Shown here: positions 26,697-35,212 of the stretch, piece by piece
How positions within the stretch are numbered: position 1 is the first letter of the stretch
Layout of the letters: each line of letters starts with the position of its first letter
Source: Massilia sp. CFBP 13721
Lineage (GTDB): Bacteria > Pseudomonadota > Gammaproteobacteria > Burkholderiales > Burkholderiaceae_D
Length of the DNA: 64,000 nt
Assembly (NCBI RefSeq): GCF_014842025.1
Contig: NZ_JACYUY010000001.1
Span: 102,818 to 166,817 of the forward strand
Reading direction: 5' to 3'
Position numbers and translations under genes: made by a program
The notes under the pieces: model-generated
What the model was told of the DNA's origin: nothing
Database searches by the model: none
The model's input: the letters and a program-made list of their open reading frames with translations, nothing else

Positions 26697-27512
26697 TCAG
26701 AACGAATACACCAGCGTCAACGAGGTCTGCGTATCCGTGTTCTTCTTGTCCTCGGGGACGTTGCTGTCGTTACGGGCCGAGAACGCGGCCTTCATCTGCA
26801 TGGTGTCGTTGATCTTGGTGGAGAGCGCCGATTCGGCGATCGAGTGCACGTTCGAGGTGCCGCGCTCGACGCTGACGGTCTGCACGAAAGCGGCCGACGA
26901 ACTGACCTGCCAGCGGAAGCGGGCGGCGCCGCGCACGGTCATGCCGCTCTCGGTCTCGCCGGTTTCGCGCTGGCCGTTGAAATAGCCCGGACCGATTTCG
27001 ACGTCGAGCGCCTTGTCGGCGGTGTTGTACAGCTGCGAGCCATGGCCGACCGCGAACGAGGAATAGCGCGTGTAGGCGCCGAACTTGTCGTTCACGTGCG
27101 AGCCGAGGACAAAGGCGCGCGAGCCTTCCTTCATCAGCTTGTAGGCCGCTTTCGCCGAGGCCGCCCAGCGCTCGGCCGAGCGGGTGCGGTAGCGCTCGCC
27201 GTCGTCGTCGGTGATCTCGTCTTCCTTGAAGAAGCCGCTGACGATGTATTCGTTGCTCCAGTCGGCGGTTTCGTGGCGCGCGTCGATCTTGCCGCTGATC
27301 GAGGTGCCGGTGGTGTTGCCGGACGTGTTGATCGCGCCCAGCTCGGCCGAGGTGAACCAGCTGCCGTCGGGGATGGTATCCGGGCGGTTGACGGAAAGGG
27401 CGCTGTGGATGCTGCCGATTTGCGGCAGGTCGTCGGCGGCGCCGTCATAGGCGAAGGCGGTGCTGTGCGCCAGGCCGAGGAGGGCCAGCGCGTATAAACG
27501 GAATGAGGTCAT
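26697..27512 (-). CDS. DUF481 family outer-membrane protein
   Basis: Protein of 271 residues with a signal peptide (LYALALLGLAHSTAFA, cut about residue 21). It has alternating polar and hydrophobic strands and a terminal Phe (SLTLVYSF), typical of an outer-membrane beta-barrel. Family features include SGNTTGTSISGKIDARHE and the ERW segment in RTRSAERWAASAKAAYKL. DUF481 proteins are often induced by salt stress; their function is not known. It lies downstream of the NCS2 permease on the same strand but 280 bases away, with a repeat element between. Confidence 0.85.
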   Translation of the reverse strand: MTSFRLYALALLGLAHSTAFAYDGAADDLPQIGSIHSALSVNRPDTIPDGSWFTSAELGAINTSGNTTGTSISGKIDARHETADWSNEYIVSGFFKEDEITDDDGERYRTRSAERWAASAKAAYKLMKEGSRAFVLGSHVNDKFGAYTRYSSFAVGHGSQLYNTADKALDVEIGPGYFNGQRETGETESGMTVRGAARFRWQVSSSAAFVQTVSVERGTSNVHSIAESALSTKINDTMQMKAAFSARNDSNVPEDKKNTDTQTSLTLVYSF

Positions 27513-27664
27513 AAGCTGTTCAAGGGCTGCGGCAGCCGGCCGGTCGTTCGGGAAAAGAGCGCCCTGATTGTATCCCAGAAGCAGTGAATTTGTGTCGTAT
27601 TGACGAACTGAATCAGGCTGCGCGGGCGATTCTGATGATGGGACGCTTTGCCGAATTGCCGGCG

Positions 27665-27771
27665 GTTGAACCGCGTGGGCATGCCCACCCTACGATACAC
27701 CGCTGCCAACGCGAAGAATCGTTAGCGGTGGTGGACTGCAGGGTGGGCTCTTCGCGCCCACGCGGTTCAAC
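27665..27771. repeat. GTAGGGTGG element, copy 9, units in reversed order
   Basis: GTTGAACCGCGTGGGCATGC then CCACCCTAC opens the element. GCAGGGTGGGCTCTTCGCGC then CCACGCGGTTCAAC closes it, giving 15-base outer inverted repeats GTTGAACCGCGTGGG. It lies 3' of the NCS2 permease. Confidence 0.85.
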
Positions 27772-27791
27772 CTTCGCACAGTCGCGCCGCC

Positions 27792-29084
27792 TCAGGTCCC
27801 GATATACACAATCTTGAAAATGAACAGCGCCGCAATCACCCACACCACCGGCTTGACGTCGCGCGCGCGGCCGGTCAGGAGTTTCAGCGCCGCGTAGGTG
27901 ATGAAGCCGAAGGCGATGCCTTCCGCGATCGAATAGGTGAACGGGATCACCAGCGCGGTGATGGCCGCCGGGATCGACTCGGTCGTGTCGCCCCATTCGA
28001 TGTCGCCCAGGTCGCGCAGCATCAGGCAGGCGACGAACAGCAGTGCCGGCGCGGTGGCGTAGGCCGGGACCACGCCGGCCAGCGGCGCGATGAACAGGCA
28101 GGCCACGAACAGCAGCGCAACGGCGAGGGCGGTGAGCCCGGTGCGTCCGCCTGCCTGCACGCCGGCTGCGCTCTCGATGTAGGCGGTGGTGCTCGAGGTG
28201 CCGAGCACGGAACCGGCGACGATCGCGCCGCTGTCGGCCAGCAGGGCGCGGTTCAACCGTTCCATCTTGCCCTCCACCAGCAGGCCGGCGCGGCTGGCCA
28301 CGCCCATCAGGGTGCCGGTGGCGTCGAACAGTTCGACCAGGAAGAAGACCAGCACGACGTTGATGATGCCGACCGACAGTGCGCCCGGGATGTCGAGCTT
28401 GAACAGGGTCGGATCGATCGAGGGCGGCGCCGAAAACACCCCCTTGAAGGTGTTCCCGCCGAAGAAGAACGAGAGGACGGTAACGGCGATGATGCCGATC
28501 AGGATGGCGCCGCGCACCTTGAGGCGGTCGAGCGTGACGATCAGCAGGAAGCCGGCAATGGCCATCACCGCCGCCGGCTGGTGCAGGTCGCCGGCCTTGA
28601 CCAGGGTCGGTTCGCTGCCGACGACGATGCCGGCGTTCTTCAGCGCGATCAGGGCCAGGAACATGCCGAGGCCGACCGTGATGGCCACTCGTAGCGAATG
28701 CGGGATGCCGTTGACGATCATGCCGCGCAGGCCGAGCACCGACACCAGGATGAACAGGCAGCCCGAGAGGAACACGGCCCCCAGCGCGGCCGGCCAGGCC
28801 ACGCCCATGCCTAGCACGACGGCGTAGGCGAAATAGGCGTTCAGGCCCATGCCGGGCGCCATGCCGATCGGGTAGTTGGCGTACAGGCCCATGATCGCAC
28901 TGCCGAGCGCGGCCACCAGGCAGGTGGCCACGAACACGGCTTCCTTCGGCATGCCGGCGTCGCCCAGGATCGAAGGGTTGACGAAAATGATGTAGGCCAT
29001 CGTCAGGAACGTCGTCAGGCCGGCGAGCAGCTCGGTGCGCACGTCCGTGCCGCTTTCCTTGAGTTTGAAGTAGTTGTCGAGCAT
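27792..29084 (-). CDS. NCS2 family purine permease (AzgA/AdeP-like)
   Basis: Membrane protein of about 430 residues with some 12-14 hydrophobic segments. Its start is typical of the AzgA-like branch: ELLAGLTTFLTMAYIIFVNP, then GLYANYPIGMAPGMGLNAYF. The conserved late motifs GTSSTTAYIESAAGVQAGGRTGLTA and EWGDTTESIPA carry substrate-binding Glu residues. In relatives it imports adenine, guanine or hypoxanthine with protons. I start at the ATG at 29084; the ribosome site is weak. It is divergent from a hybrid kinase. Confidence 0.9.
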   Translation of the reverse strand: MLDNYFKLKESGTDVRTELLAGLTTFLTMAYIIFVNPSILGDAGMPKEAVFVATCLVAALGSAIMGLYANYPIGMAPGMGLNAYFAYAVVLGMGVAWPAALGAVFLSGCLFILVSVLGLRGMIVNGIPHSLRVAITVGLGMFLALIALKNAGIVVGSEPTLVKAGDLHQPAAVMAIAGFLLIVTLDRLKVRGAILIGIIAVTVLSFFFGGNTFKGVFSAPPSIDPTLFKLDIPGALSVGIINVVLVFFLVELFDATGTLMGVASRAGLLVEGKMERLNRALLADSGAIVAGSVLGTSSTTAYIESAAGVQAGGRTGLTALAVALLFVACLFIAPLAGVVPAYATAPALLFVACLMLRDLGDIEWGDTTESIPAAITALVIPFTYSIAEGIAFGFITYAALKLLTGRARDVKPVVWVIAALFIFKIVYIGT

Positions 29085-29174
29085 CGTGGAAGGTGTTTCG
29101 TATGGATGACCGAAGCATAACACCGCAGGGGCCGCGAGCGCGTGCCGACAGCCCGGCGGTTTTTCACTAATTTG

Positions 29175-29202
29175 TTGCTTTACGTTGAGAGATTGGTATC
29201 AT
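29175..29202 (+). promoter_or_regulatory. Possible sigma-70 promoter for the hybrid kinase
   Basis: TTGCTT (29175-29180) and TATCAT (29197-29202) are separated by 16 bases, in an AT-rich stretch about 50 bases before the chosen kinase start. Confidence 0.35.
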
Positions 29203-29249
29203 CGATTTGCTGGCTGTCATCTCGATGGCCGTCTACCTGTGAGCTCGCG

Positions 29250-31601
29250 ATGCAAATCCGTGCCTACCTGTACCTGATGGCCGCGGCAATCCTGGTTCCG
29301 GTGATCCTCTTCGCCGGCTTTGCATTGCGCCTGCTCGAGCAGGCCGAAAGCGAGCTGGCGCGTGCCGACCTGGCGCGCGCGGCGGAGCGGGTGGCACTGC
29401 TGGTCGACGCCCGGCACACGCATACCATCGGCGCCCTCGGGGTGCTGGCGGTCTCGCCGACCCTGGCGCGCGGCGACCTGGCCGCCTTCCGGCGCGAAGC
29501 CGAAGCCGCCGCCGACGAACACGACGTCTGGTTCGTGCTCATGGACGAGCGTGGCCGCATGGTGTTCAACACGCTCGGCCCGACCGTTGCCGCAACCGAC
29601 CAGGACGCGCCGCCGCCTGCGTATTTCCCCGCCATGTTCGCGCAAAACCGCGCCGTCGTCAGCGACGTCTTCCCGGGGCGCGCCAGCGGGCGCCTGGTCA
29701 CCGTGGTCGCCCAGCCGCAGGCTGTCGTAAATATGCGGGCTGTCGTGAATATGCAAGCCGGCGTGAATGCGCCGCCAGCCGGCGCGCGCCGCCACGTGCT
29801 GGCCGTCGGCTTCGGCGCCGACCATTTCCGGCGCCTGCTGGCCGGCGCGAACTTGCCGCGCGACTGGCAAGCCGACATCGTCGACCGCCGCGGCAAGCTG
29901 GTGGCCTCCAGCCAGGGACCGGCCGAGCTGGTGGGCCAGGATGCGGCGCCGGACCTGGTGGCGGCCGGCGCGCTCGCCCGAACGGGCATGCTGGAAACGC
30001 CGCTGCGCAATGGCGGCGCCGGCACCGTCGCCTTCCACCATACGCCCTACGCCGGCTGGGTGGTCGCGGTCGGCGTACCGCCGGCCGCCGTGGCCGCCGC
30101 ACCGGGCGGCATGCGGCGCGGCGCGGCGCTGGCCCTGATCGCCGCCCTGGCGGTGGCGATCGCCGTATCGGCCTGGTTCGGGCGCAGCCATGCCCGATCG
30201 ATCAAGAGCGCGGTCGAGGCGGCCAGCAGCCTGGGGCGCGGCGAATTGCCGCCGCAGCACCGCTCGCGCATCGTCGAGATCGACCGCCTGCTGGCGGCGC
30301 TGCGCAAGGCCGGCAAGGAGCTGGGCCGGCTGCAGGAAAAGCGCGAATCGGCCGGCACCGAGCGCCAGTCGCAGCTCGAGCGGGCGCAGGAAGGGCGCCA
30401 GGTGGCGGAAGAGGAAAACCGCGCGAAGGACCAGTTCCTGGCCATGCTCGGGCATGAACTGCGCAATCCGCTGGCGCCGATCGGCACCGCGGCCCAGCTG
30501 CTGAAACTGCCCGACCTCGACACCCACCGCGCGCGCTACGCCGGCGACGTGATCGGGCGCCAGGTCGAACACATGAACCGGCTGCTGTCGGACATGCTCG
30601 ATGTCTCGCGCGTCACGCGCGGGCTGGTGACGCTGAACCTGGACGACATCGACCTGCGCAACGTCGTCGAACGCGCCGTCGAACAGACCCGCCCGTTGAT
30701 GGAGGAACGCCAGCACCGGCTCGACCTGCGCCTGCCCGGGCAGCCGGTCATGGTGCGCGGCGACCAGACCCGCCTGACCCAGGTGGTGGCCAACCTGCTC
30801 ACCAATTCGGCCCGCTACACGCCGGCGCACGGCGCGATCCAGCTGACCCTGGGCAGTGGTGGTGGCGGCGACGAAACGGTGCTCACCGTGGCCGACGACG
30901 GCGAGGGCATCACGGCCGACCTGCTGCCGCGCGTGTTCGACCTGTTTTCGCAGGGCGAGCGCAAGCCCGACCGCGCCGAGGGCGGGCTGGGGCTGGGCCT
31001 GGCCCTGGTACGCAGCCTGGTGCAGCTGCATGGCGGCAGCGTCGAAGCGAGCAGTCCCGGGCGCGGCGGCGGCAGCATCTTCACGGTGCGCCTGCCGGTC
31101 AAGGCCGAGCCGGCGGCGCTGGCCGCGCCGGCGGCGCCGCCGAACCTGCGCCGCGCCAGGGAAGGGGGCCGCGGCGGCATGGCGGGCACGAGCGCGGGCG
31201 CACCCGCCAGCGCCCTGCGTGTCATGCTGGTGGACGACAACATCGACGCCGCCGTCAGCCTGTCGCTGCTGCTCGAAGCCGCCGGCGACCACCTCGTGTC
31301 GACCTATTACGACGCCGCCAGCGCGCTCGAGTGGGCCGCCTTCGAGCGCCCCGACGTGTTCATCCTCGACATCGGCCTGCCCGACATGAACGGCTACGAA
31401 CTGGCGCGGCGCCTGCGCGGCATGCCGCAATTCTCCAGCACGCTCCTGATCGCACTCACCGGCTATGGCCAGCTGGCCGACAAGGTGCGCGCGCGCGAGG
31501 CCGGCTTCGACCTGCACATCGCCAAGCCGGCCGAGCCGGAGGAGATCCTGGCGGCCCTGGCGCTGGCCAACGCGGCGCCGGAGGCCGCGCGCGCCGAATA
31601 G
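29250..31601 (+). CDS. Membrane hybrid histidine kinase with periplasmic sensor and receiver
   Basis: Protein of 783 residues. A first membrane helix (about 6-27) is followed by a periplasmic sensor (about 28-285) resembling a Cache-type domain, then a second helix (GAALALIAALAVAIAVSAWF, about 291-310). A coiled stretch follows, and the phosphoacceptor is in AMLGHELRNPLAP (His402). ATPase boxes are NLLTNSARYTP, DDGEGI and GGLGLGLALV. The receiver has Asp707 in VFILDIGLPDMNG and Lys in IAKPAEP. The sensor contains three in-frame 18-base tandem repeats. I chose the ATG at 29250, which begins the first helix. Confidence 0.9.
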   Translation: MQIRAYLYLMAAAILVPVILFAGFALRLLEQAESELARADLARAAERVALLVDARHTHTIGALGVLAVSPTLARGDLAAFRREAEAAADEHDVWFVLMDERGRMVFNTLGPTVAATDQDAPPPAYFPAMFAQNRAVVSDVFPGRASGRLVTVVAQPQAVVNMRAVVNMQAGVNAPPAGARRHVLAVGFGADHFRRLLAGANLPRDWQADIVDRRGKLVASSQGPAELVGQDAAPDLVAAGALARTGMLETPLRNGGAGTVAFHHTPYAGWVVAVGVPPAAVAAAPGGMRRGAALALIAALAVAIAVSAWFGRSHARSIKSAVEAASSLGRGELPPQHRSRIVEIDRLLAALRKAGKELGRLQEKRESAGTERQSQLERAQEGRQVAEEENRAKDQFLAMLGHELRNPLAPIGTAAQLLKLPDLDTHRARYAGDVIGRQVEHMNRLLSDMLDVSRVTRGLVTLNLDDIDLRNVVERAVEQTRPLMEERQHRLDLRLPGQPVMVRGDQTRLTQVVANLLTNSARYTPAHGAIQLTLGSGGGGDETVLTVADDGEGITADLLPRVFDLFSQGERKPDRAEGGLGLGLALVRSLVQLHGGSVEASSPGRGGGSIFTVRLPVKAEPAALAAPAAPPNLRRAREGGRGGMAGTSAGAPASALRVMLVDDNIDAAVSLSLLLEAAGDHLVSTYYDAASALEWAAFERPDVFILDIGLPDMNGYELARRLRGMPQFSSTLLIALTGYGQLADKVRAREAGFDLHIAKPAEPEEILAALALANAAPEAARAE
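29721..29774 (+). repeat. Three in-frame 18-base tandem repeats in the kinase sensor domain
   Basis: Units start at 29721, 29739 and 29757 (GCTGTCGTAAATATGCGG and variants) and encode AVVNMR, AVVNMQ and AGVNAP. The third unit is degenerate. Confidence 0.75.
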
Positions 31602-31614
31602 AGGAAGGAAGTAA

Positions 31615-31653
31615 ATGCGCCGCGATGCGCTACCATGGCGTTTTCAACACTGA
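31615..31653 (+). CDS. Possible 12-residue leader ORF
   Basis: ATG at 31615 follows GAGGAAGGAAG at ideal distance and encodes MRRDALPWRFQH before TGA. The stop is 11 bases before the likely start of the DUF2863 gene, so translation could be coupled. The peptide itself has no recognisable role. Confidence 0.25.
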   Translation: MRRDALPWRFQH

Positions 31654-31664
31654 ACACGCCTACC

Positions 31665-32867
31665 ATGCCGAAAAATAAGAAGCCCGTGCCGCGCAAGGCG
31701 GCGCTTGCCGCCGAACCCGATACCGACGCGCTGGCCCAGGCCCTGGCCGACCTCGCGCTCGAGGTGGCCGAGGGCGAGGAGCCGGATCCGGAACTGTCCG
31801 CCGCGCGCGAGGAAGAGCTGCTGGTCGCCATCCGCAAGGCGCTGCGCAAGAAGCGCGACGAAGTCCTGTACGGCGCCATCGAACTGGCGCGCTTCACCGA
31901 TCCCGAGGCTTGCCGCCTGCTGCGCAGCCATATCGGCGAACAGTCGGCCACGCTGCGCCTGCGCCGCGAGAACGAGGATGAGCTGGAGATCGACGCCTTC
32001 CTGATTCCGCTGTTCGTGCGCAGCATCGGCGGCCTGGTCGCCGACGAAACCTTCCTCGACGAGGCCTACGAGGAACTGGCGGCCAGCTTCGTCGCGCTCG
32101 AACTGGAAAGTCCGAAAGCGAAAGTGGCCCTGGTGCGCCACGCCTACGACCTGGCCGAGGTCGACCACATCGGCTACTCCACGCTGCAGGAATTGCTGCG
32201 CGAGGCGGCCGCCACCCTCACCAGCAAGAAACCGGCGCCCGCGCCGCTGCTGGAAGCGAGCATCCGCGGCTGGACCGGCGAGCGCTTCGCGCCCGACGAG
32301 ACGGCGATGGAGCTGCGCTTCCTGTTCGGCTTCGCGCTTAAACGGGCGGACGATCCGTTCTATGCGGTGCCGAAGAACGAGATCGACGCCGACGTGTATT
32401 TCGCCGACCGCATGCGCCGCTACCGTGCCTGGACCGAACGCGTGGCGCCACTGGTGCGGCGTTGCCTGGCGCGCGATCCGGAACGCATCAGCGTCGACTT
32501 CCTGTACCAGGACCTGTTCCACGGCGCCAAGGAGCAGGGCGTGGCGGAACTGGCCATGCTCGGCACCCTGGCCGAGATCAACGCCTTGCTGGCGGCCAAG
32601 GAACTGGCGGCGGACCGCGTGCGCGCCGTGGTGGCGCCGGTCGATGCCGGCGAACACATCGAACTGCGCGTCAACCTGTACGCGCTCGACGGCGGGCCGC
32701 CCTGGGGCGGGACGGCGAAGGCGGTCGACCTGGCCGCCGACCTGGGCGCCGAAGTCGACGAGCTGTGCGACGCACTGGGCTCGATCGGTATCGACGATGT
32801 CTCGACCGCCGACAGTTTCGACGCCGACGGCCATCCCGAGGGCGCGCAGCCGTATCCGCCCGCCTGA
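31665..32867 (+). CDS. DUF2863 family protein
   Basis: Soluble protein of about 400 residues, leucine- and alanine-rich and mostly helical, with no signal peptide or membrane helix. It matches what I know of DUF2863, a family mainly of Burkholderiales. Features are a Lys-rich start (MPKNKKPVPRK), long helices around LLVAIRKALRKKRDE, and the central DADVYFADRMRRYRAW. The function is unknown. Starts at 31635 and 31665 are both possible; neither has its own ribosome site. It follows the hybrid kinase by about 60 bases and may share its transcript. Confidence 0.7.
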   Translation: MPKNKKPVPRKAALAAEPDTDALAQALADLALEVAEGEEPDPELSAAREEELLVAIRKALRKKRDEVLYGAIELARFTDPEACRLLRSHIGEQSATLRLRRENEDELEIDAFLIPLFVRSIGGLVADETFLDEAYEELAASFVALELESPKAKVALVRHAYDLAEVDHIGYSTLQELLREAAATLTSKKPAPAPLLEASIRGWTGERFAPDETAMELRFLFGFALKRADDPFYAVPKNEIDADVYFADRMRRYRAWTERVAPLVRRCLARDPERISVDFLYQDLFHGAKEQGVAELAMLGTLAEINALLAAKELAADRVRAVVAPVDAGEHIELRVNLYALDGGPPWGGTAKAVDLAADLGAEVDELCDALGSIGIDDVSTADSFDADGHPEGAQPYPPA

Positions 32868-33396
32868 GGGAAGCTGGACCGCACGCTGTACTGCACCGCA
32901 ACAACGGAGGCGCAACCGCCCCCGCTGCCGCTTGCGGGCGTCTGCGCCGGCGCTGCGCGGCGCCGCTCCGCACAATGTGCGGCGCCGGAACGGGCGCCCG
33001 TCACGGCAGAGTATGCCTACACCCTCGGCGGCGGCATGCCGGCGCCGCCGAACCTCCCAAAACCGCCCGGCTGGCCCTTATGCGGGGTGCGCACGGTTGC
33101 GTGTGCTTTCCGTATGGATGAGTTTTCGTAGTGGATTTCCTTGTATGCGAGTAGGACTGCGCTTACAAAGATGCCTGCAGGACATCGGACTCTCCTATGA
33201 GGAAATGCTGAACATTTCTCTTCAGTCCTTTCTGGGGACTAATGTTGCAATGCATAAATGAAAATAATATCAGATTTGCATGTTACGATGCAGTTCTCCG
33301 GCATCAATGGCAGGGTGTGAAGCCGCTCCACCAACCCGTTGGATCGCTCCGGAACCAAGATCAACTAAAGCGCCACAAAGGCGAAAGGAAATCAAC
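32868..33396. other. Long intergenic region before the glycosyltransferase
   Basis: The first 200 bases are GC-rich with several potential hairpins, for example CCGCACAATGTGCGG near 32970. From about 33100 to 33300 the base composition turns clearly AT-richer than anything else nearby, ending with AATAATATCAG. This fits a promoter and a leader for the glycosyltransferase gene. I see no gene or known riboswitch motif. Confidence 0.5.
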
Positions 33397-34584
33397 ATGC
33401 CGACCCTGATCGTGTTTTGCCACCTCCGCTGGGACTTCGTCTTCCAACGCCCCCAGCACCTGATGACGCGCCTGGCGGAACACTACAATATCCTGTTCGT
33501 CGAGGAACCGGTGCATAGCGAGGGCCAGGCACACCTGCAAAAGACGGCCGTCGCGCCGAACATCACGGTGTGCCGCCCGCATACCCCGATCCAGAATACC
33601 TGGGGCTTCCACGACGACCAGCTGCCGACCATGCAGCGCCTGCTGGCCGACCTGGTGCCGGAAGGCGAACGTCCAGTCGTGTGGTTCTACACCCCGATGG
33701 CCTTGCCGCTGCTGCAGAACTTCAACCCATCCCTGGTCGTCTACGACTGCATGGACGAACTGGCCGCCTTCAAGAATCCGCCGAAGCAGCTGCTGCAGCG
33801 CGAATCGGCCCTGCTCAACATCGCCGACCTGGTCTTCACCGGCGGCCCGAGCCTGTACGAAGCCAAGAAAGACCGCCACGCGAACGCCCACTGCTTCTCG
33901 AGCAGCGTCGACGCCAAGCACTTCCGCCAGGCGCTGGACGCCGCCATCTCGCATCCGGATCAAGCCCATATCCCGGGTCCGCGCCTGGGCTTCTACGGCG
34001 TGATCGACGAACGCTTCGACACCGAACTGGTGCGCCAGATGGCCGCCGCCCACCCTGAATGGCAAATCGTGCTGGTCGGCCCGGTCGTGAAGATCGACCC
34101 GGCCGAACTGCCGCGCGCCGCCAACGTCCACTACATGGGCCAGCGCAATTACGACGAACTGCCGAAGTTCCTGGCCGGCTGGGACGTCTGCCTGCTGCCG
34201 TTCGCCATGAACGACTCGACCAAGTTCATCAGCCCGACCAAGGTGCTGGAGTACATGGCCGCCGAAAAGCTGAGCGTGTCGACCCCGATCACGGACGTCA
34301 AGGTGCCGTACGGCGACGTCGTCGCCATCGCCTCGACGCCGGAAGAGTACATCGCCGCCTGCGAGCAGATGCTGGCCAAGAGCGACGACGAACGCGCGGC
34401 CCTGGTCGAGCGCATGCGCGACATTGTCGCCAACACCTCGTGGGACAAGACCGCCGGCCGCATGCACGAGTTGATCAGCACCACGGCACCGGGCGCAGCC
34501 CGCTCGGCCGCGGCCGCCGTGCTCGAAGGCGGCACCGCGGCGCGCGTCAACCCGCTGCCGGTGGCGCAGAAGTCCGCGGCCTGA
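33397..34584 (+). CDS. Glycosyltransferase family 1 protein
   Basis: Protein of 395 residues with the two-domain GT-B layout. It starts MPTLIVFCHLRWDFVFQRPQ, a start typical of a group of polysaccharide-related GT4-like enzymes (the WDFVFQRPQHL segment). The C-terminal domain includes ANVHYMGQRNYDELPKFLAGWDVCLLPF and the donor-binding SPTKVLEYMAAEKLSVSTP. It transfers a sugar from a nucleotide donor to an unknown acceptor. AAAGGA precedes the ATG. A long AT-rich leader precedes it and a strong terminator follows. Confidence 0.87.
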   Translation: MPTLIVFCHLRWDFVFQRPQHLMTRLAEHYNILFVEEPVHSEGQAHLQKTAVAPNITVCRPHTPIQNTWGFHDDQLPTMQRLLADLVPEGERPVVWFYTPMALPLLQNFNPSLVVYDCMDELAAFKNPPKQLLQRESALLNIADLVFTGGPSLYEAKKDRHANAHCFSSSVDAKHFRQALDAAISHPDQAHIPGPRLGFYGVIDERFDTELVRQMAAAHPEWQIVLVGPVVKIDPAELPRAANVHYMGQRNYDELPKFLAGWDVCLLPFAMNDSTKFISPTKVLEYMAAEKLSVSTPITDVKVPYGDVVAIASTPEEYIAACEQMLAKSDDERAALVERMRDIVANTSWDKTAGRMHELISTTAPGAARSAAAAVLEGGTAARVNPLPVAQKSAA

Positions 34585-34601
34585 TTTTTCAGGGTCCGCA
34601 C

Positions 34602-34636
34602 AACCCGCCCGGCCGCATGGCCCGGCGGGTTTTTTT
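34602..34636 (+). terminator. Rho-independent terminator after the glycosyltransferase
   Basis: A GC-rich stem of about 13 pairs with one mismatch (AACCCGCCCGGCC with GGCCCGGCGGGTT) and a GCAT loop run into seven T. Confidence 0.9.
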
Positions 34637-34680
34637 ATGTCTGTCTGGCTGCTGCAACTGGCGCAGTATCGCGTGCACTG

Positions 34681-34849
34681 GTTGAACGCGTGGGCGGCGT
34701 TCACGCTGTCGTTGATCGATGGGTCCGGTGTAGCCGCCCACCCTACGGTAATGCAAGATACCGCGCGGCGTGTGCAGCAGGACGTAGAGTGGGCGGCTTC
34801 ATCTGACCATACGCATACACGCGGCTCGAACGCCGCCCACGCGTTCAAC
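34681..34849. repeat. GTAGGGTGG element, copy 10, large nested form
   Basis: Perfect 21-base outer inverted repeats begin GTTGAACGCGTGGGCGGCGT. An inner inverted pair, GCCGCCCACCCTAC and GTAGAGTGGGCGGC, gives reversed unit order as in copies 7 and 9. It lies between the glycosyltransferase terminator and an MscS remnant on the other strand. Confidence 0.88.
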
Positions 34850-34873
34850 GCACGTCCGCGTCCGCGCGATGCG

Positions 34874-35090
34874 TCACGACGCCGTCGCAGCCTGATTCCG
34901 GAACACCCCCGCCGCGCCCTGCAGCGCCCGCGGATGCGCCAGCGCCTCGCCGTCGGCCATGCGCACGATCGACATCGGGTGCGCGAAGCGGATCTGTTCG
35001 CGCTCGAAACGGCGGTAGATCTCGGGCAGGATCGCCTGCTGGGTGTCCATGTGGCCGATGTAGTCGGGGCTCTGGAGGCGCGCACAATTG
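34874..35090 (-). pseudogene. C-terminal remnant of an MscS-like channel gene
   Basis: The minus strand encodes LQSPDYIGHMDTQQAIL, then EIYRRFEREQIRFAHP, ending at TGA (34874-34876). This is the hallmark end of MscS-family cytoplasmic domains; the intact channel at 16.4-17.6 kb has the comparable DADYTLFMDTQQAV. Nothing of the pore or beta domain precedes it: upstream of about 35080 the sequence is non-coding and then becomes the start of a histidine kinase on the other strand. It looks like the tail of a gene otherwise deleted. Confidence 0.65.
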
Positions 35091-35174
35091 ACAATCGGAA
35101 GCGCCAGGCCTACATTGTTTTCTTTACAATTACTCGCACATTGACGCGCAACCGGTGCAACCGGCGCGCCCTGC

Positions 35175-35208
35175 TGACTGATTCGCTGACTGATTCGCTG
35201 ACTTATTC
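35175..35208 (+). repeat. 12-base tandem repeat directly before a kinase gene
   Basis: Two perfect copies of TGACTGATTCGC and a partial third (TGACTTATTC) end four bases before the ATG of the large hybrid kinase, where a ribosome site would be expected. Confidence 0.85.
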
Positions 35209-35212
35209 TTCG

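Noticed and set aside
34637..35212. Extension of the large kinase by 192 codons to an ATG at 34637
   Set aside because: The extension runs through a repeat element and the antisense of an MscS remnant and has no domain likeness. The receiver domain begins right after the ATG at 35213.
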